Assembly (NCBI GenBank): GCA_051656905.1
Contig: JBOFJQ010000034.1
Location: forward strand, 62,001 to 126,000
Length of the DNA: 64,000 nucleotides
From: JAGNZR01 sp051656905
Lineage (GTDB): Bacteria; Fusobacteriota; Fusobacteriia; Fusobacteriales; Fusobacteriaceae
Reading direction: 5' to 3'
In this document: positions 24,154 through 32,704 of the stretch, piece after piece
Layout: each line of letters opens with the position of its first letter
How positions within the stretch are numbered: position 1 is the first letter of the stretch
Translations under genes and position numbers: made by a program
Notes under the pieces: generated by a model
The model's database searches: none
Told to the model about the DNA's origin: nothing
The model's input: the letters and a program-made list of their open reading frames with translations, nothing else

Positions 24154-25281
24154 ATGTTAGAAACAAAAGAGCCACAATTTAACTTTACATGGATTAAGCA
24201 AGGGGTACCAGGAATTAATACTTTATCAAATTCTAATTGTCTTTTAATAATAAGAGAGGAAAATGTTGAAAAAAGTGAAGAATTTGCACAGTACTTTACT
24301 TTGAATGAAGTAAAAAGAGAAGATTATACAGAAGAAAATTACAATATGATATTAGATGTTTTTAAATATCCTGTAAATTCTTTATGGATTTTAAAACTTA
24401 ATTTAGTAGAAGTAGATGGAGTTTTTACTCCTGAAAAACTAGATGAAGATAAATTTATTTTAATTGAAAATGAGAATATTGATTATGGTGTTTATCCAGA
24501 GGCAGATGAAATAGAAATAGCAAATATAGTAACTACAGTAAGAGATTTAAGAAAAAAATTACATCCAATTAAGTGGATTTTAGAAGGGAAAATTAGTAAT
24601 GATTATAATGAAACATTTTTTATTCAATTTACCGCAGAAGAATTACTAGATGAAAGTGGAAAGTCTATTTCAGTAAAAACTTTATTACCATCTGTAATGG
24701 CCCAAAGAGCTTCTTGCCCCTTTACTCAGTCCCTTACATATAAGCCAGTAGCAAAGGTTTCTTCAGCAAAAAGATTAAAAAATGTAGAGGAAATTTTAGG
24801 AAATGGAATTATGACTATTATAAAAGTGAATAAGAGATGGGTTTATGCTAGAGATATTAACTCTTTAACAACTTTAGGAGATCTATATGATGAGAGATTT
24901 ATTCAAAACCAAAGAATAGTAGTAATGGATTCTGTTGTAAAAGATATAAAAAATTCTTGGCAGACATATTGGGTAGGTAATTATCAAAATAATGCTAAGA
25001 ATAAAAATGCATTTTCTGCAGCTTGTAATGTATATATTTCATCTAGAATATCAGATATAAATGATCCAATAGAAAATGGATTCTTTGAACTTGATTTAGA
25101 AGAACATAAAAATATTTTAATAAAAGCTGGAAAGGATCAAGAGTATATTAGATCTCTTAACTTAGCACAACTTGAAAGTGTAGATACAGGGACAAATGTA
25201 TATATAAAAGGAAAAGTTCAGATTAATGGTGTTATGGAAGATATATCATTTGTAATAACTGCTGCAGTAGATTTCGAATAA
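24154..25281 (+). CDS. Contractile tail sheath protein
   Basis: Forms the contractile outer tube of the tail. The 375 residues are shorter than PBSX XkdK (about 466). The N-terminus FTWIKQGVPGINTLSNSNCL resembles the XkdK start, and the C-terminal half has the sheath pattern GNGIMTIIKVNKRWVYARDINSLTT, DERFIQNQRIVVMDSVVKDI and the closing strand SFVITAAVDFE. It lies directly before two tail tube genes, the expected order. GGGGG precedes the ATG. Confidence 0.85.
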   Translation: MLETKEPQFNFTWIKQGVPGINTLSNSNCLLIIREENVEKSEEFAQYFTLNEVKREDYTEENYNMILDVFKYPVNSLWILKLNLVEVDGVFTPEKLDEDKFILIENENIDYGVYPEADEIEIANIVTTVRDLRKKLHPIKWILEGKISNDYNETFFIQFTAEELLDESGKSISVKTLLPSVMAQRASCPFTQSLTYKPVAKVSSAKRLKNVEEILGNGIMTIIKVNKRWVYARDINSLTTLGDLYDERFIQNQRIVVMDSVVKDIKNSWQTYWVGNYQNNAKNKNAFSAACNVYISSRISDINDPIENGFFELDLEEHKNILIKAGKDQEYIRSLNLAQLESVDTGTNVYIKGKVQINGVMEDISFVITAAVDFE

Positions 25282-25302
25282 AAATAGGGAGGAATATTAA
25301 TA

Positions 25303-25740
25303 ATGAATGGAAGAGACGTATTAAATGGAAGCTTTGGAAAAATATCAATTAATGGAAAAGAGGTTGCTGAAATTAAAGATTTCTGTGCAACAGTAATTAT
25401 AACAAGAGAAGAGATACCGATGAATGGAACGACATCTATGCAAACTAAAATAAAAAGTAAAAAAGGTGTTGGAAGTTTTACATTAAATAAAGTTTACGAT
25501 AGATTTTTAGAAGAAAAATTGTCACTACTAGCTGATGAAGATTTACCTTTCAGTATTAGAGTATCAACTGAAGACCCAGATCATAAAGGGGAGAGAACAG
25601 AGTATTTAATACCAAGTTGTTTCTTTACAGGAGAGTTACCAATAATGAACTGGAGCTCTAATGAGTGTGTTTCAGAAAAATATAATTTTGTATTTAATGA
25701 TAAAGAATTAGTTAATTTAAACTCTAGATTACAAAAATAA
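25303..25740 (+). CDS. Tail tube protein 1 (XkdM-like)
   Basis: A 145-residue XkdM-family protein that stacks to form the inner tube. It has the typical opening GSFGKISINGKEVAEIKDF, an I-T-R-E-E-I-P-M-N-G stretch, KGVGSFTLNKVYDRFLEEK, and the ending CVSEKYNFVFND. GGGAGG precedes the ATG. It is about 40% identical by eye to the next gene, so it is one of a duplicated pair. Confidence 0.85.
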   Translation: MNGRDVLNGSFGKISINGKEVAEIKDFCATVIITREEIPMNGTTSMQTKIKSKKGVGSFTLNKVYDRFLEEKLSLLADEDLPFSIRVSTEDPDHKGERTEYLIPSCFFTGELPIMNWSSNECVSEKYNFVFNDKELVNLNSRLQK

Positions 25741-25796
25741 GAGTATAGCATAGTTAATATTATTTTATGTTAATTTAATAAAAAGAAGGTGAATAG

Positions 25797-26378
25797 ATGA
25801 ATGGAGCGGGAAAATCAGATAGTTTCCAGGATAGCGTTAGACCTCAAAACTATCTGAGACCACAGGGTGGGGCTTACGGAAAAATTATTATTAATAATAG
25901 AGAAGTTGCTGAAATTTTACTTTGTAACATAAAAGTAGTGATTAATAGAGAAAATTTTTGTATGAGTGGAAGCAATGTTATTCAGACTAGAATTAAAAAT
26001 ACTCAGGGAGTAGGAAATTTTAAAATAATGAAAGTCTGGGATAGATTTATAGATGAAAAATTATCTTTAAAGATGGGAATAGATGCGCCTTTTAGTATGA
26101 GATTTATCCAAGATGATCCCAATAGCAATAGGTTGAAAGAGAGAACAGAATTTATACTTCCTAAGTGCTATTTTACAGGAGAAAATCCAATAGTGAGTTG
26201 GACATTTAATAATTTTGCTTCTGAAACATACGATTTTGTATTTGATGATTCGAAGATTATTCCTATACATAAAATAAGCAATCCTCTTGAACAGAAAGAA
26301 GGTAAAATTTACTCAGAAATTAATTCCAATAAAGAAGAGAAAGCTAAAGCACAGAGAAAAAGTTTTCCTAGTTATTAA
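25797..26378 (+). CDS. Tail tube protein 2 (XkdM-like paralogue with extensions)
   Basis: A 193-residue second tube-type protein with the same core as its neighbour (GAYGKIIINNREVAEI, INRENFCMSGSNV, GVGNFKIMKVWDRFIDEKLS, ERTEFILPKCYFTGENPI). It adds about 25 residues at the N-terminus and a charged tail (KEEKAKAQRKSFPSY) of about 35. One may build the tube and the other an end ring or adaptor; which does which is unknown. GAAGGTG precedes the ATG. Confidence 0.8.
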   Translation: MNGAGKSDSFQDSVRPQNYLRPQGGAYGKIIINNREVAEILLCNIKVVINRENFCMSGSNVIQTRIKNTQGVGNFKIMKVWDRFIDEKLSLKMGIDAPFSMRFIQDDPNSNRLKERTEFILPKCYFTGENPIVSWTFNNFASETYDFVFDDSKIIPIHKISNPLEQKEGKIYSEINSNKEEKAKAQRKSFPSY

Positions 26379-26421
26379 ATTAAATTTAGATTATTAAGTA
26401 ATAAAGAAAAAAGGAGAAAAA

Positions 26422-26838
26422 GTGAAAGAGAAAAGAAAAGAAAAATTAACTATAAATGATTTTTTAAAAAATAAATTAACAAGTAGTGAGAGAATTCTAA
26501 AACCTAAGAAGATAGAGGTTGAACTTAAAAGATTAAATGGTCTTATTGAAATTGAAGAAATTGACTATTTTTATCAAGTTAGAATGATTGAAGATATGGA
26601 AATAACAAAAAACAATCCTAATTCTTTATATATTGATAGTCTAAAAATAGTATGTGACAAACTAGTGAATCCTAATTTGTGTGATTTAGATATGCAAATG
26701 AAGTTTGGAGTATATTCCAGTAAAGAGCTTGCTGAAATTCTATTTACAGAAAAAGAAATACTTGATATTGCAGACATTTTAATTAAAAGAAGCATGAGGG
26801 ATAAAAGTGTTGAAATGCAGTTGGGTTTGGAAAATTAA
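26422..26838 (+). CDS. Tail assembly chaperone (XkdN-like), zero-frame product
   Basis: A 138-residue helical protein in the XkdN position, between tube and tape-measure genes. TINDFLKNKLTSSER and IKRSMRDKSVEMQLGLEN mark its start and end. Such chaperones coat the tape measure during assembly and are often made in two forms by a -1 ribosomal frameshift. Here GGGTTTG at 26823-26829, a canonical X-XXY-YYZ site in the right frame, lies two codons before the zero-frame stop. GTG start at 26422 behind AAGGAG. Confidence 0.8.
   Translation: MKEKRKEKLTINDFLKNKLTSSERILKPKKIEVELKRLNGLIEIEEIDYFYQVRMIEDMEITKNNPNSLYIDSLKIVCDKLVNPNLCDLDMQMKFGVYSSKELAEILFTEKEILDIADILIKRSMRDKSVEMQLGLEN
26823..26829 (+). 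promoter_or_regulatory. Programmed -1 frameshift slippery heptamer GGGTTTG
   Basis: Zero-frame codons GGT (26824-26826) and TTG (26827-26829) form G-GGT-TTG, which re-pairs as GGG and TTT after a -1 slip. The -1 frame is closed upstream by TGA at 26811-26813 and open to 26981, so slippage must occur in this short window. Confidence 0.7.
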
Positions 26839-26981
26839 TAGAAGAGGATCCAGAAATTTCTTTGATTTCTTGGGCAATATCCAAGGGATATACACCTAAG
26901 GGAGTAGAGGAGCTTTTAAACTCATCACAATTAGTTAAACTGTTTTTTATTGAAAGTATAAAGAAAAATATGGCTGATTAA
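26829..26981 (+). CDS. -1 frame extension of the tail assembly chaperone
   Basis: After the slip at 26829, reading continues as GKLIEEDPEISLISWAISKG, then YTPKGVEELLNSSQLVKLFF and ESIKKNMAD to a TAA at 26979-26981: 50 residues. It has no start codon or ribosome site of its own, and its composition is protein-like. This matches the G-GT type of arrangement in phage tails (Xu, Hendrix and Duda described it as widespread), in which the longer form recruits the tape measure. Confidence 0.7.
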   Translation, partial: GKLIEEDPEISLISWAISKGYTPKGVEELLNSSQLVKLFFIESIKKNMAD

Positions 26982-26991
26982 AAAAATAAAA

Positions 26992-27048
26992 ATGTACTCT
27001 TTGTTCTAATCATTCTTTTGCTAAATATTTTTTAGTCAGAGAGTACAT
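26992..27048 (+). other. Folded intergenic RNA element before the tape-measure gene
   Basis: ATGTACTCT at 26992-27000 pairs with AGAGTACAT at 27040-27048, extended inward by TTG/CAG, and an inner hairpin pairs 27021-27025 (CTAAA) with 27031-27035 (TTTAG). It has no T-run after it, so it is not a simple terminator. It lies between the frameshift extension and the tape-measure start. Confidence 0.4.
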
Positions 27049-27113
27049 AATATTTATATAAAATAGAAAATAGAATATTTTCTTAATTTTAAAATAAGGA
27101 GGGGAGTATTTAA

Positions 27114-27959
27114 ATGGGGAATTTTTTGATACCAGAAATCATAACAAAAAATAATCTTTTTCATGGTAATCAAATTTTGAAAAATGAGTTTAGTAGAGAG
27201 AAAAGATATTATGATCAAATAATAGCGTTAACCAATTTATTTAAAGTAAAGAAAGGAATCTTAGTTTTAGAAAGAAAAAATGAAAATATGAAAATGAATA
27301 ATTTAGAACAATTAAACGAAATTTCATTAGGACAATATCCTTTAAGAAAATTAGTAAATGAAAAAATAAATATCTCTAATATAAAAAGATTATTACCTAA
27401 AAATATATTAAAAGATGCTAAAAATGAAAATTATTTATCCGTAACTAATAATGAGAATTTTTTTAGTAAAATAAATTTTGAGTTAGTAAAAGGTAAAGCT
27501 ACGGAAAATGTATTTATGACAAGGAATTATGAAAAAATTGAAGAAATTTTTTTAACTAAGATAAGAAAAGATTCAGTTCATAGAATAGCACTAGCAAAAG
27601 TAGATAAAAATATGTTTTATGAAAAGCCTAATAGGATAGAAATAAATAAAACAATAAATGAAAGTAGATTAATAGAAGGAAATAATTTATTAAATAAAAG
27701 TAAATCCTTAGGAGAAAAATCACTATTAGAAGCATCAAAAACAGATATAGAGAATAGGGAAAAAATAGAGCCATCAAACTATAATGAATTAGCTCAAAAC
27801 AAAAAAAATATACAAGTTGAAACGAATAAGGTTGAGAGTAATGTAAAAAATAATATTCCTATAACAATAAATGCAACAGTTCGTGAGGAAGCAGATGTAA
27901 ATAAATTAGTCTCTCAAATAGTTAGTTCCCTTGAAGGATACTTAGGAGGGCAAAGATGA
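27114..27959 (+). CDS. Very short tape-measure protein candidate
   Basis: A 281-residue helical, Lys/Asn/Glu-rich protein in the tape-measure position, between the chaperone and an XkdP-like protein. Its end (IPITINATVREEADVNKLVS) resembles the conserved C-terminus of tape-measure proteins. No hydrophobic transmembrane region or peptidase domain, common in phage versions, is seen. PBSX-type tape measures exceed 1000 residues; at about 0.15 nm per residue this one would set a tail of only about 40 nm. A large deletion cannot be excluded. GGAGGGG precedes the ATG. Confidence 0.55.
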   Translation: MGNFLIPEIITKNNLFHGNQILKNEFSREKRYYDQIIALTNLFKVKKGILVLERKNENMKMNNLEQLNEISLGQYPLRKLVNEKINISNIKRLLPKNILKDAKNENYLSVTNNENFFSKINFELVKGKATENVFMTRNYEKIEEIFLTKIRKDSVHRIALAKVDKNMFYEKPNRIEINKTINESRLIEGNNLLNKSKSLGEKSLLEASKTDIENREKIEPSNYNELAQNKKNIQVETNKVESNVKNNIPITINATVREEADVNKLVSQIVSSLEGYLGGQR

Positions 27960-28534
27960 GTGTAAAAGATTTAACTATAGATTTTTATGAGCCTAATGAT
28001 AAAAAAATATCATTTAAATATAATAAAATTAAAACAAAACTAGATTTGGAAGCTAATCAATCTTCATTTAATGAAGAAGAAAGTTTTCAAGTTGAGGATA
28101 GACTATTACTTGTACAAAATTTTTATATTTATTCAGAGAATGGAAAAGAAGCTCTAAAATTACCTTTACCTCCTGAAAGTTATAAAATAGTCCAAAATCA
28201 AGAAAATAGAAAAACATCTACATTAAAATATGGAGATATTAATGTGTTAGCAAAAATCTTACCTAGAAAGATATCTTTTCAATGCATTCTTCCAGATAAC
28301 ACTGAATTTCATTATGATTTTCTAAGATATTATATTAATAAATGGAAAGTTATAGAATTTTTTAGAGAGATGCAAGCTAGTGGGAAACCTTATTTAGTAG
28401 TAATAACAAACACTCCTATAGGTACTAGTGAAGATTTTAGAGCTATAGTTTCAGAGTTAAGTTATAAAACAGAAGGAAATTGTGTGAAATTAAATATAAC
28501 TTTAGAAGAGTTCATCAATATTGAAAATATATGA
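27956..28534 (+). CDS. XkdP-like tail hub-associated protein, without LysM
   Basis: A 192-residue protein in the XkdP position. It has LKLPLPPESYKIVQNQENRK and LKYGDINVLAKILPRKISFQ, an arrangement typical of XkdP-like proteins, then YYINKWKVIEFF and ITNTPIGTSEDFRAIVSEL. The C-terminal LysM domain that usually follows is missing, so the protein ends about 45-50 residues earlier than normal. Its ATG overlaps the previous stop by 4 bases (ATGA). Confidence 0.65.
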   Translation: MSVKDLTIDFYEPNDKKISFKYNKIKTKLDLEANQSSFNEEESFQVEDRLLLVQNFYIYSENGKEALKLPLPPESYKIVQNQENRKTSTLKYGDINVLAKILPRKISFQCILPDNTEFHYDFLRYYINKWKVIEFFREMQASGKPYLVVITNTPIGTSEDFRAIVSELSYKTEGNCVKLNITLEEFINIENI

Positions 28535-28559
28535 TAGATAAAAATGGAGAAATGAGATT

Positions 28560-29621
28560 ATGAATATAATAATTGAAACAAGTTTCTTAAATGAAAATAA
28601 TATAGAATTTAAGATTACGGATTATACAGTTGATTTATCTATTTTTCAAACTAAAAATAACTATAAAGCAATCTTAGAAAGTGAAATGATTTTACCAGAA
28701 TCCTTAGATGATATTAAGGTTCCCAAAGTTGGAGATATAATTGTTGTAAAAAAAATTCGAAGAAATACATTCAAAGATATTAGTTGTGAAACTATTTTTT
28801 ATGGACCTATTGTCAGTGTAGAAAAAGAAAATATTCATAAATTAAAATTAAGAGGTTACTCTCTTGAATGGTATCTTGAAACAGCGATAACATCAGAATA
28901 TTTTGAAAAAAAATCATATGTTTTAGCTATAGAAGAGATGCTTGGTAAATTTGGAATAAAAATGACTACAGATTCGGATAAAACAGATTTATTTACAAAA
29001 GTAACAGCTTTATATTTAAAAAGGAATTTAGTTGAAATAGTTAATGATTTATTAAAAAAATCAAAAAATGGGGATAAATATCTATATCTAGAAAGAAAAA
29101 ATATTGCAGCTTTATATGCACCAAATATAAGTGCAAAAATATGTATAATTCCAAAATGGAAATTTTTAAATAATAGAGTAGTTTCTATTATGAATATAGA
29201 GGAAAAATTAGGAGATTATACATTTAATTATAAGGAGTTAGGGGATATTGTAGAATTAAAAAACATTTCTATTGTTTATCCTGAAGATTACAAAATAGCT
29301 AATAAAAATTTTAAAGAGATATTTAATACAAAAAGTGCTAAAAAATTTGGTGCTCTCTATAATGTTCATATAGGAAATGAAGAAAAAGCAAGGGAAGAAT
29401 TAAATGAAACAGCAAAATTAAAGGGGAAAATAGAGGTTTCTTTTATTGGGATGGCGGATAAAGTTAAGATTTTTGATTTAATAAAAATAAAAGATTCATT
29501 TTTAAAAATTAATTCCATTTATGAAGTTATTGCTGTAACAATAAAGTCAGATAATAAAAGAAAATGTGACGATAATTCAACAATTAAAACAATTTTAATG
29601 TTAGAAGAGGTGAAAAAATAA
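28560..29621 (+). CDS. XkdQ-like tail hub protein (gp27/gpD type)
   Basis: A 353-residue hub protein sitting between tube and spike. Typical XkdQ features are KVGDIIVVKKI, the kink LKLRGYSLEWYLE with a conserved Tyr/Trp, and LVEIVNDLLKKSK. The long C-terminal part has the beta-rich pattern ELKNISIVYPEDYK and KVKIFDLIKIKDSFLKI. AGATT then ATG follows GGAGAAA. Its order after XkdP-like and before XkdR-like genes supports the call. Confidence 0.75.
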   Translation: MNIIIETSFLNENNIEFKITDYTVDLSIFQTKNNYKAILESEMILPESLDDIKVPKVGDIIVVKKIRRNTFKDISCETIFYGPIVSVEKENIHKLKLRGYSLEWYLETAITSEYFEKKSYVLAIEEMLGKFGIKMTTDSDKTDLFTKVTALYLKRNLVEIVNDLLKKSKNGDKYLYLERKNIAALYAPNISAKICIIPKWKFLNNRVVSIMNIEEKLGDYTFNYKELGDIVELKNISIVYPEDYKIANKNFKEIFNTKSAKKFGALYNVHIGNEEKAREELNETAKLKGKIEVSFIGMADKVKIFDLIKIKDSFLKINSIYEVIAVTIKSDNKRKCDDNSTIKTILMLEEVKK

Positions 29622-29622
29622 A

Positions 29623-30111
29623 TTGATAAATTCGTATGAGAAATTAGCAAATATTTTAAAGAAAACTTCAACCTCATCATATAGTGATACTGTAATCGGG
29701 GAAATAATCGTTCCACCACCAGAAAATCCTTGTATAAGAATCTTAGGTTTTAATATTAAGGAAAATATTTTCTTTGCGAATACTCTTTTGAAAGGGAATG
29801 AGAGAGAGATGGATATAGAAGAATTGAAACTTGATTTAGATGAGATAGATTTTGATTTTACAAAATTTTCTTTAAAAAATACAAAGCCAACGGAACCAGC
29901 AGCTGGTCCTCCAGGAACTCCTCATATTCATACACATGTATCTTTGAGTGGAGCTGGTAATATTTATGCTACAAATGGAAGTATTCGTGGAAAGGGAAAT
30001 GCTAAACTTATTTGTAGAATGGAACCTTTAAAAAAAGGGGATAAAGTTATAGTACAAATAGATTCAGATAATAGATTTTTTTATGTAATGGATAAATTTA
30101 AAAAGTTTTAA
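29623..30111 (+). CDS. XkdR-like baseplate spike protein (DUF2577 type)
   Basis: A 162-residue protein with an N-terminal helix (INSYEKLANILKKTSTSS), a beta region (GEIIVPPPENPCIRILGF) and the motif PAAGPPGTPHIHTHVSL. HIHTH is typical of metal-binding tips of tail spikes, and the final part (KKGDKVIVQIDSDNRFFYVM) looks like an OB-type beta barrel. TTG start at 29623, behind GAGGTG. It probably forms the puncturing spike or its tip. Confidence 0.7.
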   Translation: MINSYEKLANILKKTSTSSYSDTVIGEIIVPPPENPCIRILGFNIKENIFFANTLLKGNEREMDIEELKLDLDEIDFDFTKFSLKNTKPTEPAAGPPGTPHIHTHVSLSGAGNIYATNGSIRGKGNAKLICRMEPLKKGDKVIVQIDSDNRFFYVMDKFKKF

Positions 30112-30125
30112 GGAGGTGAGCAGTT

Positions 30126-30608
30126 TTGATAGAGTTATTTCCAAATGTAATAACTGATCCATCATTTATTCAAAGTATAAATGAAAATAAAAATTTAGAT
30201 TTTGAAACAGATGAAGAGGTTAAAGTTAAATTAAACCCTCAGTATTATTATGATTTTAAAGATCAAAAATTTATAAGAGATGAGAAAAATAAATTTATAA
30301 AAATTGATAAGTTTTCCTCTATACAAAAGTGGATTGAAAAAATAGTATTAACGTCTAGAGGGATTTGGCAAATATATGAAGGGACTGAGTATGGAAGTGA
30401 TTTTCACACTATTATGACATCAGGATTTGAAGATGATTTTAGAGTAATGCTTCTAAATAAAGAGTGCAAAAGGGTGTTTACTCTTCATCCAGAAATAGTG
30501 AGAGTTGAAAATATAAAGATTTACCAAGAAAATACCAGTTGTATTCTTAGTTATACAATTATTTTAGTAGATGAGGATAGTTTCCAGGGGCAACTACAAT
30601 TAACTTAG
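30126..30608 (+). CDS. XkdS-like / gp25-like baseplate wedge protein (DUF2634)
   Basis: A 160-residue wedge component. The gp25-like core carries SSIQKWIEKIVLTSRGIWQI and YGSDFHTIMTSG, followed by the strand pattern ENIKIYQENTSCILSYTI. It lies between spike and gpJ-like genes as in PBSX. TTG start at 30126, behind AAGGAGGTG. Confidence 0.8.
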   Translation: MIELFPNVITDPSFIQSINENKNLDFETDEEVKVKLNPQYYYDFKDQKFIRDEKNKFIKIDKFSSIQKWIEKIVLTSRGIWQIYEGTEYGSDFHTIMTSGFEDDFRVMLLNKECKRVFTLHPEIVRVENIKIYQENTSCILSYTIILVDEDSFQGQLQLT

Positions 30609-30618
30609 GAGGTGAAAA

Positions 30619-31665
30619 ATGACAGAAGAAATTTTAAAAAATATAGAAAACATGTTAAATATTCCGAAAAATAATGGTGAAGATGTTGAAATTGGAAGTT
30701 TCTATTACGACACTGCTGCCATGTATGCATTAGAGGAAGATTATCTAAAAAAATATGCAGTTGATATATCAAAAAATATCTTTATTCATTCTTGTAATGA
30801 AGATATTTTACCAATAATAGGTGAACAAATGGGACTCCCAATTATTTTAGAGAACTACGCAACTGGAAAAATTAAGTTATCAGGACCTAAAGACTTAGAA
30901 ATCCCACAAGGAACAGAGATTAGCAGTTCAATTTCTGGAGTAAAATATATAACAGAAGAAACAGAAGTTCTTGAAGCAACTCCAATTGAAGTTAAGATCA
31001 TTTGCACAGAAATTGGATCTGTTGGAAATCAGGAAGTTAATGTACTAGATACTTGCTCTATAAATGAAGTTCAAGTAAATCAAGACAAGATAATTATGAC
31101 TGGAACTAATGCAGAAACTTTAGAAGAATATAGAGAAAGATTGATTGATTTCATGAAAAAACCTAAGAGGAATGGAAATGCAAGCAATATTTGCCAATGG
31201 GCAGAAGAATTTTTAGGAGTAGGAAAAGCACGTTGTATTGCAAATTGGAAAGGAGCAGGTACGTTAAAATTATTAGCACTTGACGATAAATTTAATGTTA
31301 TTTCTGAAAGTAAAAGGCAAGAACTACATGATTATATAGAGGATAAAATAAGTGATTTTGCAGAGCTTACTACTGAAATTCCAACAGAAAATAGTGTAAA
31401 TATTGAAATTAATTGTATATTAGCTTTTGATTATACTGTAGAAATATTAAAAAATGAACTTTTTGAAATTATAGATAATTACTTTAAAGAGTTGTCTTTT
31501 AACAGCGATAATTTAGTTTCTATAATGGATTTAATTAGTTTAGTTAATACAGCTACAGGAATAAAATATTTAAAAAATGTAACAATGAACAATAAGAATA
31601 CTGATGTAGTACTAGAAAATTATGAAATTCCAAAAGTTGGAATAATAACAATAACGGAGGTATAA
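30619..31665 (+). CDS. Baseplate J-like protein (XkdT, gp6-like)
   Basis: A 348-residue baseplate wedge protein. Baseplate_J features are visible: EIPQGTEISSSISGVKYITEE, ICTEIGSVGNQEV, TGTNAETLEEYRERLIDFMK, and the end GIKYLKNVTMNN. AGGAGGTG precedes the ATG. Order and length match XkdT. Confidence 0.88.
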   Translation: MTEEILKNIENMLNIPKNNGEDVEIGSFYYDTAAMYALEEDYLKKYAVDISKNIFIHSCNEDILPIIGEQMGLPIILENYATGKIKLSGPKDLEIPQGTEISSSISGVKYITEETEVLEATPIEVKIICTEIGSVGNQEVNVLDTCSINEVQVNQDKIIMTGTNAETLEEYRERLIDFMKKPKRNGNASNICQWAEEFLGVGKARCIANWKGAGTLKLLALDDKFNVISESKRQELHDYIEDKISDFAELTTEIPTENSVNIEINCILAFDYTVEILKNELFEIIDNYFKELSFNSDNLVSIMDLISLVNTATGIKYLKNVTMNNKNTDVVLENYEIPKVGIITITEV

Positions 31666-31667
31666 AT

Positions 31668-32018
31668 ATGCCATTTACTATAAAAAAGATGAATGAGATT
31701 CTTTCACAATTTGAGAATACTTATGTAGGTCTCCATACTGGGGAACCTAAGGAAGAAAATGAGATAAAAGAGAAAGGTTATTTTAGAAAACCTTCTAAGT
31801 TAGAGATCATTGGTACGAATCAAGTTTCTAATTCAGAAAATATTATATTTGATACAGCACAATCTAATTATGGAGTTATTACACATATTGCAATTTATGA
31901 TAAAGAGGAAGATGGGGATATGATTTACTGGATTAGAGCTAATCAGGCTAGAGAGGTTAAAAACTTTGAAGATTATAGGATTTCTAAAGATAATTTGATT
32001 ATACAAATAGTGGTGTAA
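31668..32018 (+). CDS. Gp80-like putative tail fibre/baseplate-associated protein
   Basis: A 116-residue beta-rich protein resembling the small tail fibre-linked Gp80 family: VGLHTGEPKEENE near the N-terminus, then YFRKPSKLEI, IIFDTAQSNYGVITHIAIYD and MIYWIRANQAREVKNFEDYR. Here it is inserted between the J-like and I-like genes. The role is not experimentally clear in the family; attachment of fibre to baseplate is likely. Confidence 0.6.
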   Translation: MPFTIKKMNEILSQFENTYVGLHTGEPKEENEIKEKGYFRKPSKLEIIGTNQVSNSENIIFDTAQSNYGVITHIAIYDKEEDGDMIYWIRANQAREVKNFEDYRISKDNLIIQIVV

Positions 32019-32022
32019 ACTT

Positions 32023-32691
32023 ATGGAAAAATATACTTATATTGAAAAATTAATGACAAATGATTTAGCAATTCTATCTACAAAATCTATATATGCTACA
32101 TATTTTGAAAAAACTCGTGTTGAAGATAGAGTAGACAGCTATTCTAGTATAAAAAAATTCTATTTTGATATGAAAGAAAATATTCCATATTATGAATCTG
32201 AGTGTAGCGATGAGTTTGATTATATTGCAAAGATGGCTGAATTAAGTTTAAAAAATTCAGAGTTTAACTTTTATCAACTTAACTCTTTCTTTAATATTGA
32301 TTTATGTAATATGCAGCAGATAAAAACTTGGGAAAAAGAACTTGGAATATTAAGTGATTTATCAATTAACTTATCTCAAAGAAAAAACATTGTTAAAGCC
32401 AAATATTTTTCTGTTTTCAATGATTTTACTAAAAAAAATCTAGAAAAAATATCAAAATTAATGGGGAGTATAAGTTTTTCACTTCTAGTAAATATTCCTG
32501 GAGAAAAAATAACTTTTTGGGTATATCTTGACGATACTATGACAAACCATTTAAGAACTCTTATGTCAATAGTTAAGCCTGCACATTTAATAGTGGATGT
32601 AGAAAATAGTAAAAAATGGAGTTATGCTCATCTTTTAGGAACTTGGAAGGATGTTAAAAAGAACGGTGATTGGATTAATTTAGAAATATAG
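32023..32691 (+). CDS. XkdU/gpI-like tail protein (DUF2313 type)
   Basis: A 222-residue baseplate protein in the gpI position after the J-like gene. Supporting features are ESECSDEFDYIAKMAELSLK, QIKTWEKELGI, LSQRKNIVKAKY, MSIVKPAHLIVDVE and the end WSYAHLLGTWKDVKK. It links the wedge to fibres. The previous gene ends 4 bases before its ATG. Confidence 0.75.
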   Translation: MEKYTYIEKLMTNDLAILSTKSIYATYFEKTRVEDRVDSYSSIKKFYFDMKENIPYYESECSDEFDYIAKMAELSLKNSEFNFYQLNSFFNIDLCNMQQIKTWEKELGILSDLSINLSQRKNIVKAKYFSVFNDFTKKNLEKISKLMGSISFSLLVNIPGEKITFWVYLDDTMTNHLRTLMSIVKPAHLIVDVENSKKWSYAHLLGTWKDVKKNGDWINLEI

Positions 32692-32704
32692 AAAGGAGGA
32701 AAAA

